DNA from: Bin87 sp965232895
GTDB lineage: Bacteria; Chloroflexota; Dehalococcoidia; Lucifugimonadales; UBA3495
Direction: 5' to 3'
Assembly: GCA_965232895.1 (NCBI GenBank)
Contig: OZ247430.1
Location: 62,001-126,000, forward strand
Length of the DNA stretch: 64,000 nucleotides
The notes under the pieces: generated by a model
Databases searched by the model: none
What the model saw: the letters and a program-made list of their open reading frames with translations, nothing else
Told to the model about the DNA's origin: nothing
Part shown: positions 8,365-15,629 of the stretch, piece after piece
How positions within the stretch are numbered: position 1 is the first letter of the stretch
Layout of the letters: every line of letters begins with the position of its first letter
Program-made: the position numbers and the translations under genes

Positions 8365-9129
8365 GTGCAGAGCGTGTCGGATTTTCTTTTAGTTCACGGA
8401 GCCGGACAGGGAGCGAAGAGTTGGGGCAAGGTTTGGGGCCACATGACAGCCCCGGCACAGCACCCGCCACCGCTTCATCGGGCGCGGCAGGCAGTCCGCG
8501 TGCGGGCGGTTGACTTGCCCGGACACGGAGCGGACGCAGCGCGCGACGCCGGCATGATCGACCTGGCGGAGGCGGTGAAGTCGGTCGTACGGGTCGCTGA
8601 ACAGGAAAACTTTTCGGACTATACGCTGGTTGGTCATGAGCTGGGCGGGACGGTGGCGCTGCAGGCAATCAGTGAGCTGCCCCACGCTCCACGACGTCTC
8701 GTGCTGGTGTGCGGCATCGTCCCGGCCTCGGGCCAATCCGCGGTTTCCACATACCCTACACCCGTCCGGTTGCTGGTTCGCGTGTGCAAGGCGCTCGGAG
8801 CAATTTCCGGCAGAGACATCCCGGCGCCGTTGGAGGCGATCAACCGTTACCGCTGCGGTGGTTTGGACCCGATGGACCGAGTCCAAACCATCGGGCATTT
8901 CGGGCCGTTGCCTCTCAAGATGCTAACGGAGCCGGTTGCTTTCAGTCTGGACTCTCTCCCCTGCCCGGTGACCTACGTGGTGCTCACCAACGACCGGTTG
9001 ATCAGCCCGAGTCGGCAGCAGGCGATGGCATCCCGCATACCCGGAGCTACCGTAGTGCAATTGGACTCGGGACACCAGGTAACCGTGCAAAGGCCGCAAG
9101 AACTGGCCGAAGCCATTTTGGCAGCGTGA
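8365..9129 (+). CDS. Alpha/beta-hydrolase fold protein with a glutamate at the nucleophile elbow
   Basis: A 254-residue alpha/beta hydrolase: DFLLVHGAGQGAKSWG forms the oxyanion region, VRAVDLPGHG the next strand-turn, and the elbow is LVGHELGG. The G-x-S-x-G serine is replaced by Glu92, while the acid (TNDRLIS, Asp210) and histidine (SGHQV, His237) of the triad are kept. Related methylesterase or hydroxynitrile-lyase-like proteins keep serine at this site and epoxide hydrolases use aspartate, so the reaction cannot be predicted. The start is a GTG at 8365; a second GTG at 8374 has a better-placed AGG. It lies between selA and the endonuclease Q gene, 13 bases before the latter. Confidence 0.85.
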   Translation: MQSVSDFLLVHGAGQGAKSWGKVWGHMTAPAQHPPPLHRARQAVRVRAVDLPGHGADAARDAGMIDLAEAVKSVVRVAEQENFSDYTLVGHELGGTVALQAISELPHAPRRLVLVCGIVPASGQSAVSTYPTPVRLLVRVCKALGAISGRDIPAPLEAINRYRCGGLDPMDRVQTIGHFGPLPLKMLTEPVAFSLDSLPCPVTYVVLTNDRLISPSRQQAMASRIPGATVVQLDSGHQVTVQRPQELAEAILAA

Positions 9130-9142
9130 GGTTGCCGCCGCC

Positions 9143-10366
9143 GTGGTGGGTTCATTCGTCGCCGATCTGCATATTCATTCCCCGTACGCGTTTGCCTGTA
9201 GCAAGAACCTGACGCTGGACAACCTGGCGGCCGGGGCTCGGCGCAAGGGGATCGACCTCCTGGCGACGGGCGATTTTACGCACCCGGTCTGGGCAGACAA
9301 TCTGGCTTCGCGGTTGACCGAATCCGGGGACGGTCTCTACGAGTACGGAGGGATCAGGTTCGTGCCCGGCACCGAGATCAGCTGCGTTTACCGACAGGGA
9401 GGACGCACGCGCCGCATTCACGTCCTGGTGCTCGTGCCCACCCTGGAAGTTGCGGCCGCGCTTACCGACCGGTTGGATAAATACGGAAAACTCGCCAGCG
9501 ACGGCCGTCCCACCGTCAGCCTGTCCGCGCGCCAATTGCTGGAAACGGCGCTGGATTGCTCTCCGGAATCACTGGTCATTCCCGCCCATGCCTGGACGCC
9601 GTGGTATGGCGTGTACGGCTCGAAAGCGGGGTTCGACAGCCTGGAAGAATGCTTCGGCGATCTGGCCCCGATGATCCGCGCCGTGGAAAGTGGGCTGTCG
9701 TCGGATCCGGCGATGAACCGCGCCGTGCCGGAGCTGGCGCACCGGGCGGTGGTCTCCTTTTCGGACGCCCACTCGCCGGGGAACCTGGGACGGGAAGTGA
9801 CCGCGTTTTCAGGGCCCTTGACCTGGGACGGGTTGGCGACTGCGGTCAGTCGAGGAGGCGTGGCATACACTGTGGAGTTTTACCCGGAGGAAGGCAAGTA
9901 CCATTACAGCGGACACCGCAAGTGCGGCGTGGCATACGGTACCGCCGACCTGGAACGATACGGCCCGGCCTGTCCGGTGTGCGGCCGGCAATTGACTCTG
10001 GGGGTGTTGCACCGGGTCAATGAGGTTTCCGGCCGCGCGAGCGTTGACGCAAGCGACCCGGACGACGACGGGTTCGTTCGGGGAGACGAAGGTGGGCCAC
10101 CGTATGCCCGGTTGATCCCGCTGCGGGAGATAATCGCAGCGGTGAAAGGCGTTGGAATCAACACCCGAACCGTCGCGCGGGAATATTCGTTCATCACGGA
10201 TGCCGTGGGGAGCGAACTGGATGCGCTGTTGTGGGCTTCGTCCGGCGACCTGGAAGCGGTGACCGACGAAACGGTGGCGCGGGCAATCATGCAGGCCCGA
10301 ATCGGTCAGGTGCGCGTAACCCCCGGGTTCGATGGCCAATATGGTTCAATTTCGTTGCCCGGCTGA
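9143..10366 (+). CDS. Endonuclease Q family DNA repair nuclease (PHP domain)
   Basis: A 407-residue homologue of EndoQ, which nicks DNA 5' to deaminated bases (uracil, hypoxanthine) and abasic sites. The N-terminal PHP metal-binding domain shows DLHIHSPYA, ATGDFTHP, PGTEISCVY, IPAHAWTPWYG and FSDAHSPGN, supplying the histidine and aspartate ligands. A zinc-binding insertion follows with HRKCGVAYG and CPVCGRQLTLG. The start is GTG (two in a row at 9143 and 9146) after a GTGAGG. EndoQ is known mainly from Thermococcales and some methanogens, with scattered bacterial cases. Placement between a hydrolase and rimI gives no functional hint. Confidence 0.85.
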   Translation: MVGSFVADLHIHSPYAFACSKNLTLDNLAAGARRKGIDLLATGDFTHPVWADNLASRLTESGDGLYEYGGIRFVPGTEISCVYRQGGRTRRIHVLVLVPTLEVAAALTDRLDKYGKLASDGRPTVSLSARQLLETALDCSPESLVIPAHAWTPWYGVYGSKAGFDSLEECFGDLAPMIRAVESGLSSDPAMNRAVPELAHRAVVSFSDAHSPGNLGREVTAFSGPLTWDGLATAVSRGGVAYTVEFYPEEGKYHYSGHRKCGVAYGTADLERYGPACPVCGRQLTLGVLHRVNEVSGRASVDASDPDDDGFVRGDEGGPPYARLIPLREIIAAVKGVGINTRTVAREYSFITDAVGSELDALLWASSGDLEAVTDETVARAIMQARIGQVRVTPGFDGQYGSISLPG

Positions 10367-10434
10367 TATCCGGCTCCGAGCGCTGGGGCGATGTCCGTAC
10401 CGCGTGAGCGCGCGAGGCCGACATAACTGTTTGA

Positions 10435-10440
10435 TAGAAT
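10435..10440 (+). promoter_or_regulatory. Putative -10 element (TAGAAT) of rimI
   Basis: TGATAGAATGG resembles an extended -10 and overlaps a possible ATG at 10439. If used, transcription would begin near 10447, which favours translation from the second ATG at 10469. No clear -35 is seen. Confidence 0.4.
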
Positions 10441-10468
10441 GGCGCAATCTATCCGGGAAGCGTCGGTC

Positions 10469-11125
10469 ATGGATATTGCTCTGCGCCGGATGCGGGCCGA
10501 AGATATCCCGCAGGTGATCGAGATCGAACAGGAGGCGTTCAACCCCGGCTGGGTGGGTACGCCATTTCGCCGCGAACTGAACAGCCGCTACACACGATTC
10601 CTGGTGGCGTACCGCGCCGCAGACTCTGCGGACGACGAGCCCGGCGGCAGCGAAAATCGACACAGAACCCGAGCGGCCGATGAATCGCTCTGGGGGCGAA
10701 TGCTTACCGGAGTCAGGTCTGCGTTCGGCATCGGTCAACACGTCGTCGGGGACGACCTGGCTGGATACGTGGGCATCTGGCTGCAGGGCGATCAGGCGCA
10801 CATCACGGAAGTGGCCGTGCGGGAAGAACTTCGGGGGCGCGGAATCGGAGAACTCCTGATCATCGGCACGCTCCGGGTGGCCTACGAGCAAGCGCTGGCA
10901 GAGGTGACGCTGGAAGCGAGGGTGTCGAATTTCGTGGCCCAACGCCTTTACGACAAATACGGTTTCAACGAAGCGGGGATACGCAAGAACTACTACGCCG
11001 ACAACCGGGAAGACGCGGTGATAATGACCACCGATCCCATTCACACCGCCGCCTACCGGGCCAAGTTCGCGACCCTGCAGGAGAACTTCCTCGCTCGATA
11101 CGGCGAGACCCGCATCGATATCTAG
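10469..11125 (+). CDS. rimI: Ribosomal protein S18 alanine N-acetyltransferase (RimI-like GNAT)
   Basis: A GNAT acetyltransferase of the RimI type, expected to acetylate an N-terminal alanine of a ribosomal or other protein. Visible motifs are IALRRMRAEDIPQVIEIEQEAF at the N-terminus (each half under ten residues of strict conservation), acetyl-CoA loop VREELRGRGIGELLI, and ARVSNFVAQRLYDKYGF with the catalytic NxxAxxLYxKxGF pattern. The protein carries an extra, mostly polar segment of about 45 residues (from YRAADSADDE to HVVGDDLAG) between early beta strands, absent from typical 150-residue RimI. I chose the ATG at 10469 because of the GGGAAG upstream and the -10 element overlapping the earlier ATG at 10439. 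Confidence 0.78.
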   Translation: MDIALRRMRAEDIPQVIEIEQEAFNPGWVGTPFRRELNSRYTRFLVAYRAADSADDEPGGSENRHRTRAADESLWGRMLTGVRSAFGIGQHVVGDDLAGYVGIWLQGDQAHITEVAVREELRGRGIGELLIIGTLRVAYEQALAEVTLEARVSNFVAQRLYDKYGFNEAGIRKNYYADNREDAVIMTTDPIHTAAYRAKFATLQENFLARYGETRIDI

Positions 11126-11352
11126 CCCAATCCGCCTGTGGGGCCGGTATTTGCGGGCGGCTGGGGGTTGCCAACGGGCGGCTGGAACGGGCTCGTTCCG
11201 CGCCCGCGCGTCGAGTCCAGGCCGGCCATCCCGTGACATAACGAACACCCGCGCGCTGAGTTGGGATCGGTCATTTGGCGCAACCGCGGGCGTTGGTGGT
11301 CAACCGGGCGTTGGCTGCCAACCGCGCCCCGCCAACGGCACAAGCGGGATCG
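11126..11352. other. Intergenic region upstream of the PAC2 gene
   Basis: GC-rich spacer with short local repeats (several copies of GGGCGTTGG-like and CGGGCGGCTGG-like words). I see no gene or RNA. The promoter of the PAC2 gene begins just after it. Confidence 0.4.
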
Positions 11353-11381
11353 TTGCCCGGCCCGGGCACGAATGTTAGAAT
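11353..11381 (+). promoter_or_regulatory. Promoter of the PAC2 gene (TTGCCC - 17 - TAGAAT)
   Basis: TTGCCC at 11353-11358 and TAGAAT at 11376-11381 are separated by 17 bases, 57 bases before the PAC2 start. The same TTGCCC with a 17-base spacer precedes the protoglobin gene. Confidence 0.55.
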
Positions 11382-11437
11382 TCCCGCCGTTGTGCATATT
11401 TGAGCATGTAGTCAACATAATCAACAAGGATTGACCT

Positions 11438-12328
11438 ATGGCCTCTTTCGACGACTACGTACTGGTGAGCCAGTTTCCGGATCAGCCGGTAGAGCGCATG
11501 ATCGCCGCTTTTCGCGGGTGGCCTGACGCCGGAGACGCGGCCACGGCCACCCTGAATTACATGCTCTCCGCATTGGGAGCGCAGAAATTCGCGGAAATCG
11601 ATCCCGAAGAATTCTTCAATTTCGCCCAGGAACGGCCGCGTTCGACCCGGAGCAAGGATGGCATCAGGCATCTGCAGTGGCCAGCCAATGAGTTTTACCT
11701 GTGGCCTGGATCAAATGACGCGCCTCCGGTGGTTTTCTACCTGGGGACGGAACCGCACCTCAAGTGGCGCACGTTCGCTTCGCTGGTCGGCGATCTGGCT
11801 CGTCAGTGCGGCGTCAAATCGGTGGTCCACATCGGAGCATTGCTGGACGCGGTCCCTCACACGCGGGTCACCAAGTTCAGCGGCACATCAACCAACCAAC
11901 GCATCCAGGCGGCCTTTGACCGGGCGAACGTCCGCACTTCCAACTATCAAGGGCCATCCGGAATCACATTGCCGGTTTCGGAATCACTGGCAGCTCGAGG
12001 GATCAGCTACACCTCGCTGTGGGGGCACGTCTCACATTACCTGCACGCGACGCCGAATTTCAGGGTCGGCCTGGGTCTGGCGCAGAACCTTTCGGACATG
12101 CTGGGGTTGCCGGTTGAACTGGGCAGGCTCACCGTGATGGCCGAGGCATTCGACCGCGAGGTCGAAAAGGTGATCGCCGATGACGATCAACTCGGCAAAT
12201 ACATCCATACCCTGGAAGAAAAGTACGACCTGGCCGTCGACAGCGCCGAAATGCCCGACCCCGCAGACCTGGTTCGCGATCTGGAGCGATTCTTGAGGGT
12301 AGAAAGAATGGGGGGCGGCGAGAGCTGA
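11438..12328 (+). CDS. PAC2 family protein
   Basis: A 296-residue member of the PAC2 (proteasome assembly chaperone 2-like) family. Characteristic segments are MIAAFRGWPDAGDAATATLNYM near the start, FYLGTEPHLKWRTF, SVVHIGALLDAVPHTR and the C-terminal helical region ending in an arginine-rich stretch. Bacterial and archaeal members are of uncertain function, some acting in proteasome biology. The ATG follows AAGGATTGACC. No proteasome genes are in the window. It appears to be a single-gene unit with its own promoter, since the next gene also has one. Confidence 0.8.
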   Translation: MASFDDYVLVSQFPDQPVERMIAAFRGWPDAGDAATATLNYMLSALGAQKFAEIDPEEFFNFAQERPRSTRSKDGIRHLQWPANEFYLWPGSNDAPPVVFYLGTEPHLKWRTFASLVGDLARQCGVKSVVHIGALLDAVPHTRVTKFSGTSTNQRIQAAFDRANVRTSNYQGPSGITLPVSESLAARGISYTSLWGHVSHYLHATPNFRVGLGLAQNLSDMLGLPVELGRLTVMAEAFDREVEKVIADDDQLGKYIHTLEEKYDLAVDSAEMPDPADLVRDLERFLRVERMGGGES

Positions 12329-12434
12329 CCGACCCGCCAAAGCCGATGTCAGGCAGCCGGGCCCGGGCAGCCGGGCCGGGTGGGGTGCGCTTCCGCCCCC
12401 AAGCGATACGCCGTCCGGGGCGACCCTGGTCGGG

Positions 12435-12463
12435 TTGCCCGGACTGGGGACGGGGCGTATAGT
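12435..12463 (+). promoter_or_regulatory. Promoter of the protoglobin operon (TTGCCC - 17 - TATAGT)
   Basis: TTGCCC at 12435-12440, a 17-base spacer, and TATAGT at 12458-12463. It lies 38 bases before the protoglobin start, so the leader is about 30 nt and contains GAGGA as ribosome binding site. Confidence 0.55.
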
Positions 12464-12501
12464 CTGGCTGTCGCCAAACACGGCGCCGCGAGGACTTAAG
12501 T

Positions 12502-13173
12502 ATGATATTCGACTGGCCGACCCGTATGCAGCAGATGGCCGACTTCATGGGTTTCTCCGAGGAAGACCTCGCGTTGGTCAGGGCGAGCGGGCCGATCCTG
12601 CTGGACCGGGCAGAGGAATTGACCACAGCAGTCTATGACCATTTCCTGCAGTTCCCCCAGACAGCGCGGTTCTTCCTGACCCCGGAGGGTGAAATCGACC
12701 AGACTCGCCTGGACCGGCGCAAGCACAGCCTGGCGCGGTGGCTGAGGCACAGCATAGATTTCCGGCTGGACGAGCAGTTTCCCGTGTTTCTCCTGGCGAT
12801 GGGTGTCGTTCACAGCAACCCTTCGCTGGAGCGCGGTTACCTCGGCTCAGTGCCGGCCAGGTTCATGATCGGCACGATGTCCTTCGCGCAGACGGCAATC
12901 GCCAGCGTGTTGCTGGAGGAGATGTCGGATCCGGCGCAAGCGCTGCGTACGTCCGGCGCCTGGAACAAGCTGCTCATGTTGCAGTTGGACGTGCTGCTGG
13001 CGGGCTATGTCACCGAAACCCCCATTCCCGCAACGGCGCCGCCGGCGCCCGACGATGACCAATCGGACGACGAACCGGAAGGCATGCGGCGAGTGCTCAC
13101 TAACATCCTGGATGGCAATCGGAGCAACGGGAACGCCAATGGCGCTTCCGATCAACCTCAAGGAGACGGATAA
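12502..13173 (+). CDS. Protoglobin-domain haem protein
   Basis: A 223-residue protein whose first 175 residues fit the protoglobin / globin-coupled-sensor haem domain. The pre-A and A helices are FDWPTRMQQMADFMGFSEEDLALV, and the F-helix region MGVVHSNPSLERGYLG places His104 as the proximal haem ligand. It has no transmitter domain. The tail (about 176-223) is proline- and acidic-rich, followed by MRRVLTNILDGNRSNGNANG, and looks disordered. The domain should bind O2, NO or CO in the cytoplasm. The stop overlaps the next ATG as TAATG, so it is translationally coupled to the AroQ-like gene. Confidence 0.82.
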   Translation: MIFDWPTRMQQMADFMGFSEEDLALVRASGPILLDRAEELTTAVYDHFLQFPQTARFFLTPEGEIDQTRLDRRKHSLARWLRHSIDFRLDEQFPVFLLAMGVVHSNPSLERGYLGSVPARFMIGTMSFAQTAIASVLLEEMSDPAQALRTSGAWNKLLMLQLDVLLAGYVTETPIPATAPPAPDDDQSDDEPEGMRRVLTNILDGNRSNGNANGASDQPQGDG

Positions 13174-13601
13174 TGACCAAGGTGCTGGTGATCCAGGGCG
13201 CGGGTATGAACATGCGCGGCAAGGTGCAGGTGGAGGTCTTCGGCCCGAACACCCTGGACCAGATGAATGAGCAGATCCGCGGCTACGGCGAAAGCCTGGG
13301 CATCGACGTGAAAATCGTGCACTCCAACGTGGAGGGCGAGGTTGTGAACGCCCTGTACGACGCGTGGGAGGAGGGCTACGACGCCTGCCTGATCAATCCG
13401 GCCGGCTACACTACGGTGAACGGCCCGCTACGGGGCGCGATCCAGCAGGTGCCCATGCCGGTGATTGAAGTACACGCCAGCAACCCGACCGCTCGCGGCA
13501 CAGTGTCGGCCGTCCTGCCGGTCAGCAAGGGATGCGTCTATGGTTTCGGCGTGTACGGCTATTACCTGGCGATGGAGGCGGTCAAACACACCGCCGAATA
13601 G
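13173..13601 (+). CDS. AroQ-fold (type II dehydroquinase-like) protein lacking catalytic Arg and Tyr
   Basis: A 142-residue homologue of type II 3-dehydroquinate dehydratase. The fold is intact: LVIQGAGMNMRG, HSNVEGEVVNAL, LINPAGYT, VIEVHASNPTARG and GFGVYGYYLAMEAV correspond to the canonical motifs in order. The essential arginine and tyrosine of the lid (family LGTREPEIYG) are Val18 and Phe23, and the substrate histidine of YTHTS is Thr81. Glu99 and His101 remain. Dehydroquinase activity is therefore unlikely, and another ligand or reaction is probable. AAGGAG precedes the ATG, which overlaps the protoglobin stop. It ends 18 bases before the convergent small gene's stop. Confidence 0.85.
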   Translation: MTKVLVIQGAGMNMRGKVQVEVFGPNTLDQMNEQIRGYGESLGIDVKIVHSNVEGEVVNALYDAWEEGYDACLINPAGYTTVNGPLRGAIQQVPMPVIEVHASNPTARGTVSAVLPVSKGCVYGFGVYGYYLAMEAVKHTAE

Positions 13602-13619
13602 TCCCCGGGTCTGGCCCCG

Positions 13620-13811
13620 CTACTCGCAGCGGAGGCAGCGCACGTCCTTGAAAACCCGGTCGTGAATGTCCGGGTTCACGAGGATGTAGTCCATAACGAT
13701 GCGGAGCACTTTGCCGTCGTCCGCGATGTTGTACTTTTCCTTGGAAGTGTTGATGAGACCGATGTGCTCGGCGTTGACGTCCACGGTGAGTGCAGTTTTG
13801 GTGCCGGCCAT
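13620..13811 (-). CDS. Small conserved-looking protein ending in a CxxC motif
   Basis: A 63-residue protein with a well-placed AGGAG nine bases before its ATG. After a polar N-terminus (MAGTKTALTVDVN) it has a helix-rich middle (KVLRIVMDYILVNPDIHDRVF) and ends VRCLRCE. No family is recognised. The ending VRCLRCE recurs inside another unannotated small protein at 40220, suggesting a shared metal-binding or interaction knuckle. It is convergent with the protoglobin/AroQ-like operon and separated from it by only 18 bases. Confidence 0.6.
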   Translation of the reverse strand: MAGTKTALTVDVNAEHIGLINTSKEKYNIADDGKVLRIVMDYILVNPDIHDRVFKDVRCLRCE

Positions 13812-14187
13812 AGTTCAAAGCTCCTGATGGAAGGGGATGGGATCCGCAGCCAGCCGGGTTGCCGGCGCGTCGACATAGGATAGCCGCACGCAATGGCAAA
13901 GTTCAACCGCCGATTGGCGTTGGGTGTTGGTCGTCCGGCGCGTCGCCGGCATCCATCTGGCGGTCGCCGGACCCGGATCAGTTCCCGGGTTAACAAGCTA
14001 TGGACACTTAATCCGCCCGAGTCAACGCCACAGATCGGGCCAGGGCTCGCGCCCGTTCGACCCCGGTGTTGCCGATGCCGCCGAATGTGCCGATCAATCC
14101 GAATCATGAACAGCCGCGTAACGAATTAAGCGGGCCCACAGGTTTACACTTGGCGGTCAACAAACCAACGAAGCCCGGAGATTAGCC
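13812..14187. other. Intergenic region between divergent small genes
   Basis: About 375 bases between the 63-residue protein (minus) and the zinc-ribbon protein (plus). Only short open frames without ribosome binding sites are found. The last 15 bases hold CCCGGAG as ribosome binding site for the zinc-ribbon gene. Promoters for both genes must lie here, but I could not assign hexamers confidently. Confidence 0.4.
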
Positions 14188-14406
14188 ATGGCAATCAAAA
14201 CCGCGACCTATGTATGTGCGAAGTGCCAGCACACCGAGTGCGAAACGGACGAATTCCGCGCCACCGGCGGCAATTTCGCAAAGATTTTCGACGTCCAGAA
14301 CAAAAAGTTCACCACGCTGTCATGCAAGCGATGCGGGTACACCGAAATTTACAAGGGCAGCACGTCAACATTGGGCAACGTGTTCGATTTCTTCGCCGGC
14401 GGCTAG
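14188..14406 (+). CDS. Small zinc-ribbon protein
   Basis: A 72-residue protein with four cysteines in two knuckles: YVCAKCQHTEC near residues 9-18 and LSCKRCGYTEIYKG near residues 45-56, forming a typical zinc ribbon. The pattern matches small nucleic-acid-binding zinc-ribbon proteins seen in many bacteria, but the partner and role are unknown. It is preceded by CCCGGAG and followed within 35 bases by a strong intrinsic terminator, so it is probably a monocistronic transcript. Confidence 0.8.
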   Translation: MAIKTATYVCAKCQHTECETDEFRATGGNFAKIFDVQNKKFTTLSCKRCGYTEIYKGSTSTLGNVFDFFAGG

Positions 14407-14437
14407 TCTGGCTGCACTCGAGCGTGGCAAGAAATAA

Positions 14438-14465
14438 GCCCTCCGCCTGAAGCGGAGGGCGTTTT
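14438..14465 (+). terminator. Intrinsic terminator after the zinc-ribbon gene
   Basis: A perfect 9-bp stem (GCCCTCCGC / GCGGAGGGC, 14438-14446 and 14452-14460) with loop CTGAA is followed by GTTTTC. Confidence 0.85.
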
Positions 14466-14472
14466 CATTTGC

Positions 14473-14551
14473 TGGTACCCCGGATGGGCTTCGATCCCAT
14501 GATCTCCACCTTGAAAGGGTGGCGTCCTTGACCAGGCTAGACGACCGGGGC
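14473..14551 (-). tRNA. tRNA-Glu (anticodon TTC), CCA encoded
   Basis: The reverse strand folds as a complete tRNA. The acceptor 5' GCCCCGG pairs with CCGGGGT (first pair G-U). The anticodon stem-loop is CCACC-CTTTCAA-GGTGG, giving anticodon TTC. The T arm is TGGGA-TCGAAGC-CCA-like with the standard TTCGA/TCGA core. The discriminator A is followed by an encoded CCA at 14475-14473. It stands alone, 49 bases downstream of the argC stop. Confidence 0.93.
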
Positions 14552-14600
14552 GTTTTGCGTTGCTATTGCGACGCCCAACCAGTGTACCACAGGGGCCGTT

Positions 14601-15629
14601 TTACGGGTAAACGGCGAGGGCTTCCAGGGACATCTCCTCGGGGAAGCCGCACATGAGGTTCATGTTCTGGACAGCCTGCCCGGCCGCGCCTTTGACCAGG
14701 TTGTCCAGGCAACTGATCACGATGAGCCGGTTGGTGCGCGCATCGACCACCGGGTAAACCAGGCAATGGTTGTTGCCCAGGGTCTGCTTCGTTTGGGGTG
14801 GCGCGCTGGTCACCTGCACGAAAGCGTCATCGGCGTAGAATTCCTGGTAGATCCCGCGGATACGCGCGTTGGCGTCCGGGTCTTGGGCGATGTCGTCCTG
14901 GAGCGGCGCGTAGCAGGAACTGAGGATGCCGCGGGTCATGGGAATCAGGTGCGTCAGGAAGGTGAGGTTGACCGGGTCACCGGCCATGCCATCAAGCTCC
15001 TGGCTGATTTCGGGCAGGTGGCGATGGCCGTTGACGGAGTAGGCCATCACGTTCTCGTTGACCTCAGAGAAGTGGGTGGTCATGCTGAGGGTCCGACCGG
15101 CGCCGGAAACGCCGGACTTGCTGTCCACGATGATGTCGCCGCCGATCAGCCCGTGTTCGATGGCTGGCGCCAAGGCCAGTATGGCGCTGCTGGGATAGCA
15201 GCCGGGGTTGGCCACCAGACGCGCGCCAGCCACCGCATCGCGGTTCAGCTCGGTGAGGCCGTAGACCGCCTCCTCCAGGTACGTGGGGTCCGGGTGCTCC
15301 ACGCCGTACCACTGGCTGTAGACGTCGGCCTGCTTGAGGCGGAAATCAGCGGAGATGTCGACGACCTTGACGCCCTGCTCGAGCAGCGGGATGCAGGCTT
15401 CGGCGCTGGCCTTGTGGGGCAACGCCGAAAAGACGAGATCGAGGTCTTCGCACAGGTCCGCGGTGATACCGAGGCCCATATTGTCCAGGTGAGGGAAAAC
15501 CTCGCCCAGGGCTTGACCTGCGGCGCTGCGCCCGGTAACCGAGGCGATTTCGACTTCGGGGTGATGGCGCAGGATGCGGACGAGTTCGCAGCCGGCGTAT
15601 CCGGTGACGTTGATGATTCCGACTTTCAC
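14601..15629 (-). CDS. argC: N-acetyl-gamma-glutamyl-phosphate reductase
   Basis: Third step of arginine biosynthesis: NADPH-dependent reduction of N-acetylglutamyl phosphate to the semialdehyde. The 342-residue protein has the nucleotide-binding start VGIINVTGYAGCELVR, the active-site cysteine in LVANPGCYPSSAI (Cys144), SKSGVSGAGR and the histidine motif VNGHRHLPEI. The start is GTG at 15629 with AAGGAG seven bases upstream, and it overlaps the nth stop as GTGA. The open frame continues to 16100, but that is nth in another frame. No other arg gene is in the window. Confidence 0.95.
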   Translation of the reverse strand: MKVGIINVTGYAGCELVRILRHHPEVEIASVTGRSAAGQALGEVFPHLDNMGLGITADLCEDLDLVFSALPHKASAEACIPLLEQGVKVVDISADFRLKQADVYSQWYGVEHPDPTYLEEAVYGLTELNRDAVAGARLVANPGCYPSSAILALAPAIEHGLIGGDIIVDSKSGVSGAGRTLSMTTHFSEVNENVMAYSVNGHRHLPEISQELDGMAGDPVNLTFLTHLIPMTRGILSSCYAPLQDDIAQDPDANARIRGIYQEFYADDAFVQVTSAPPQTKQTLGNNHCLVYPVVDARTNRLIVISCLDNLVKGAAGQAVQNMNLMCGFPEEMSLEALAVYP

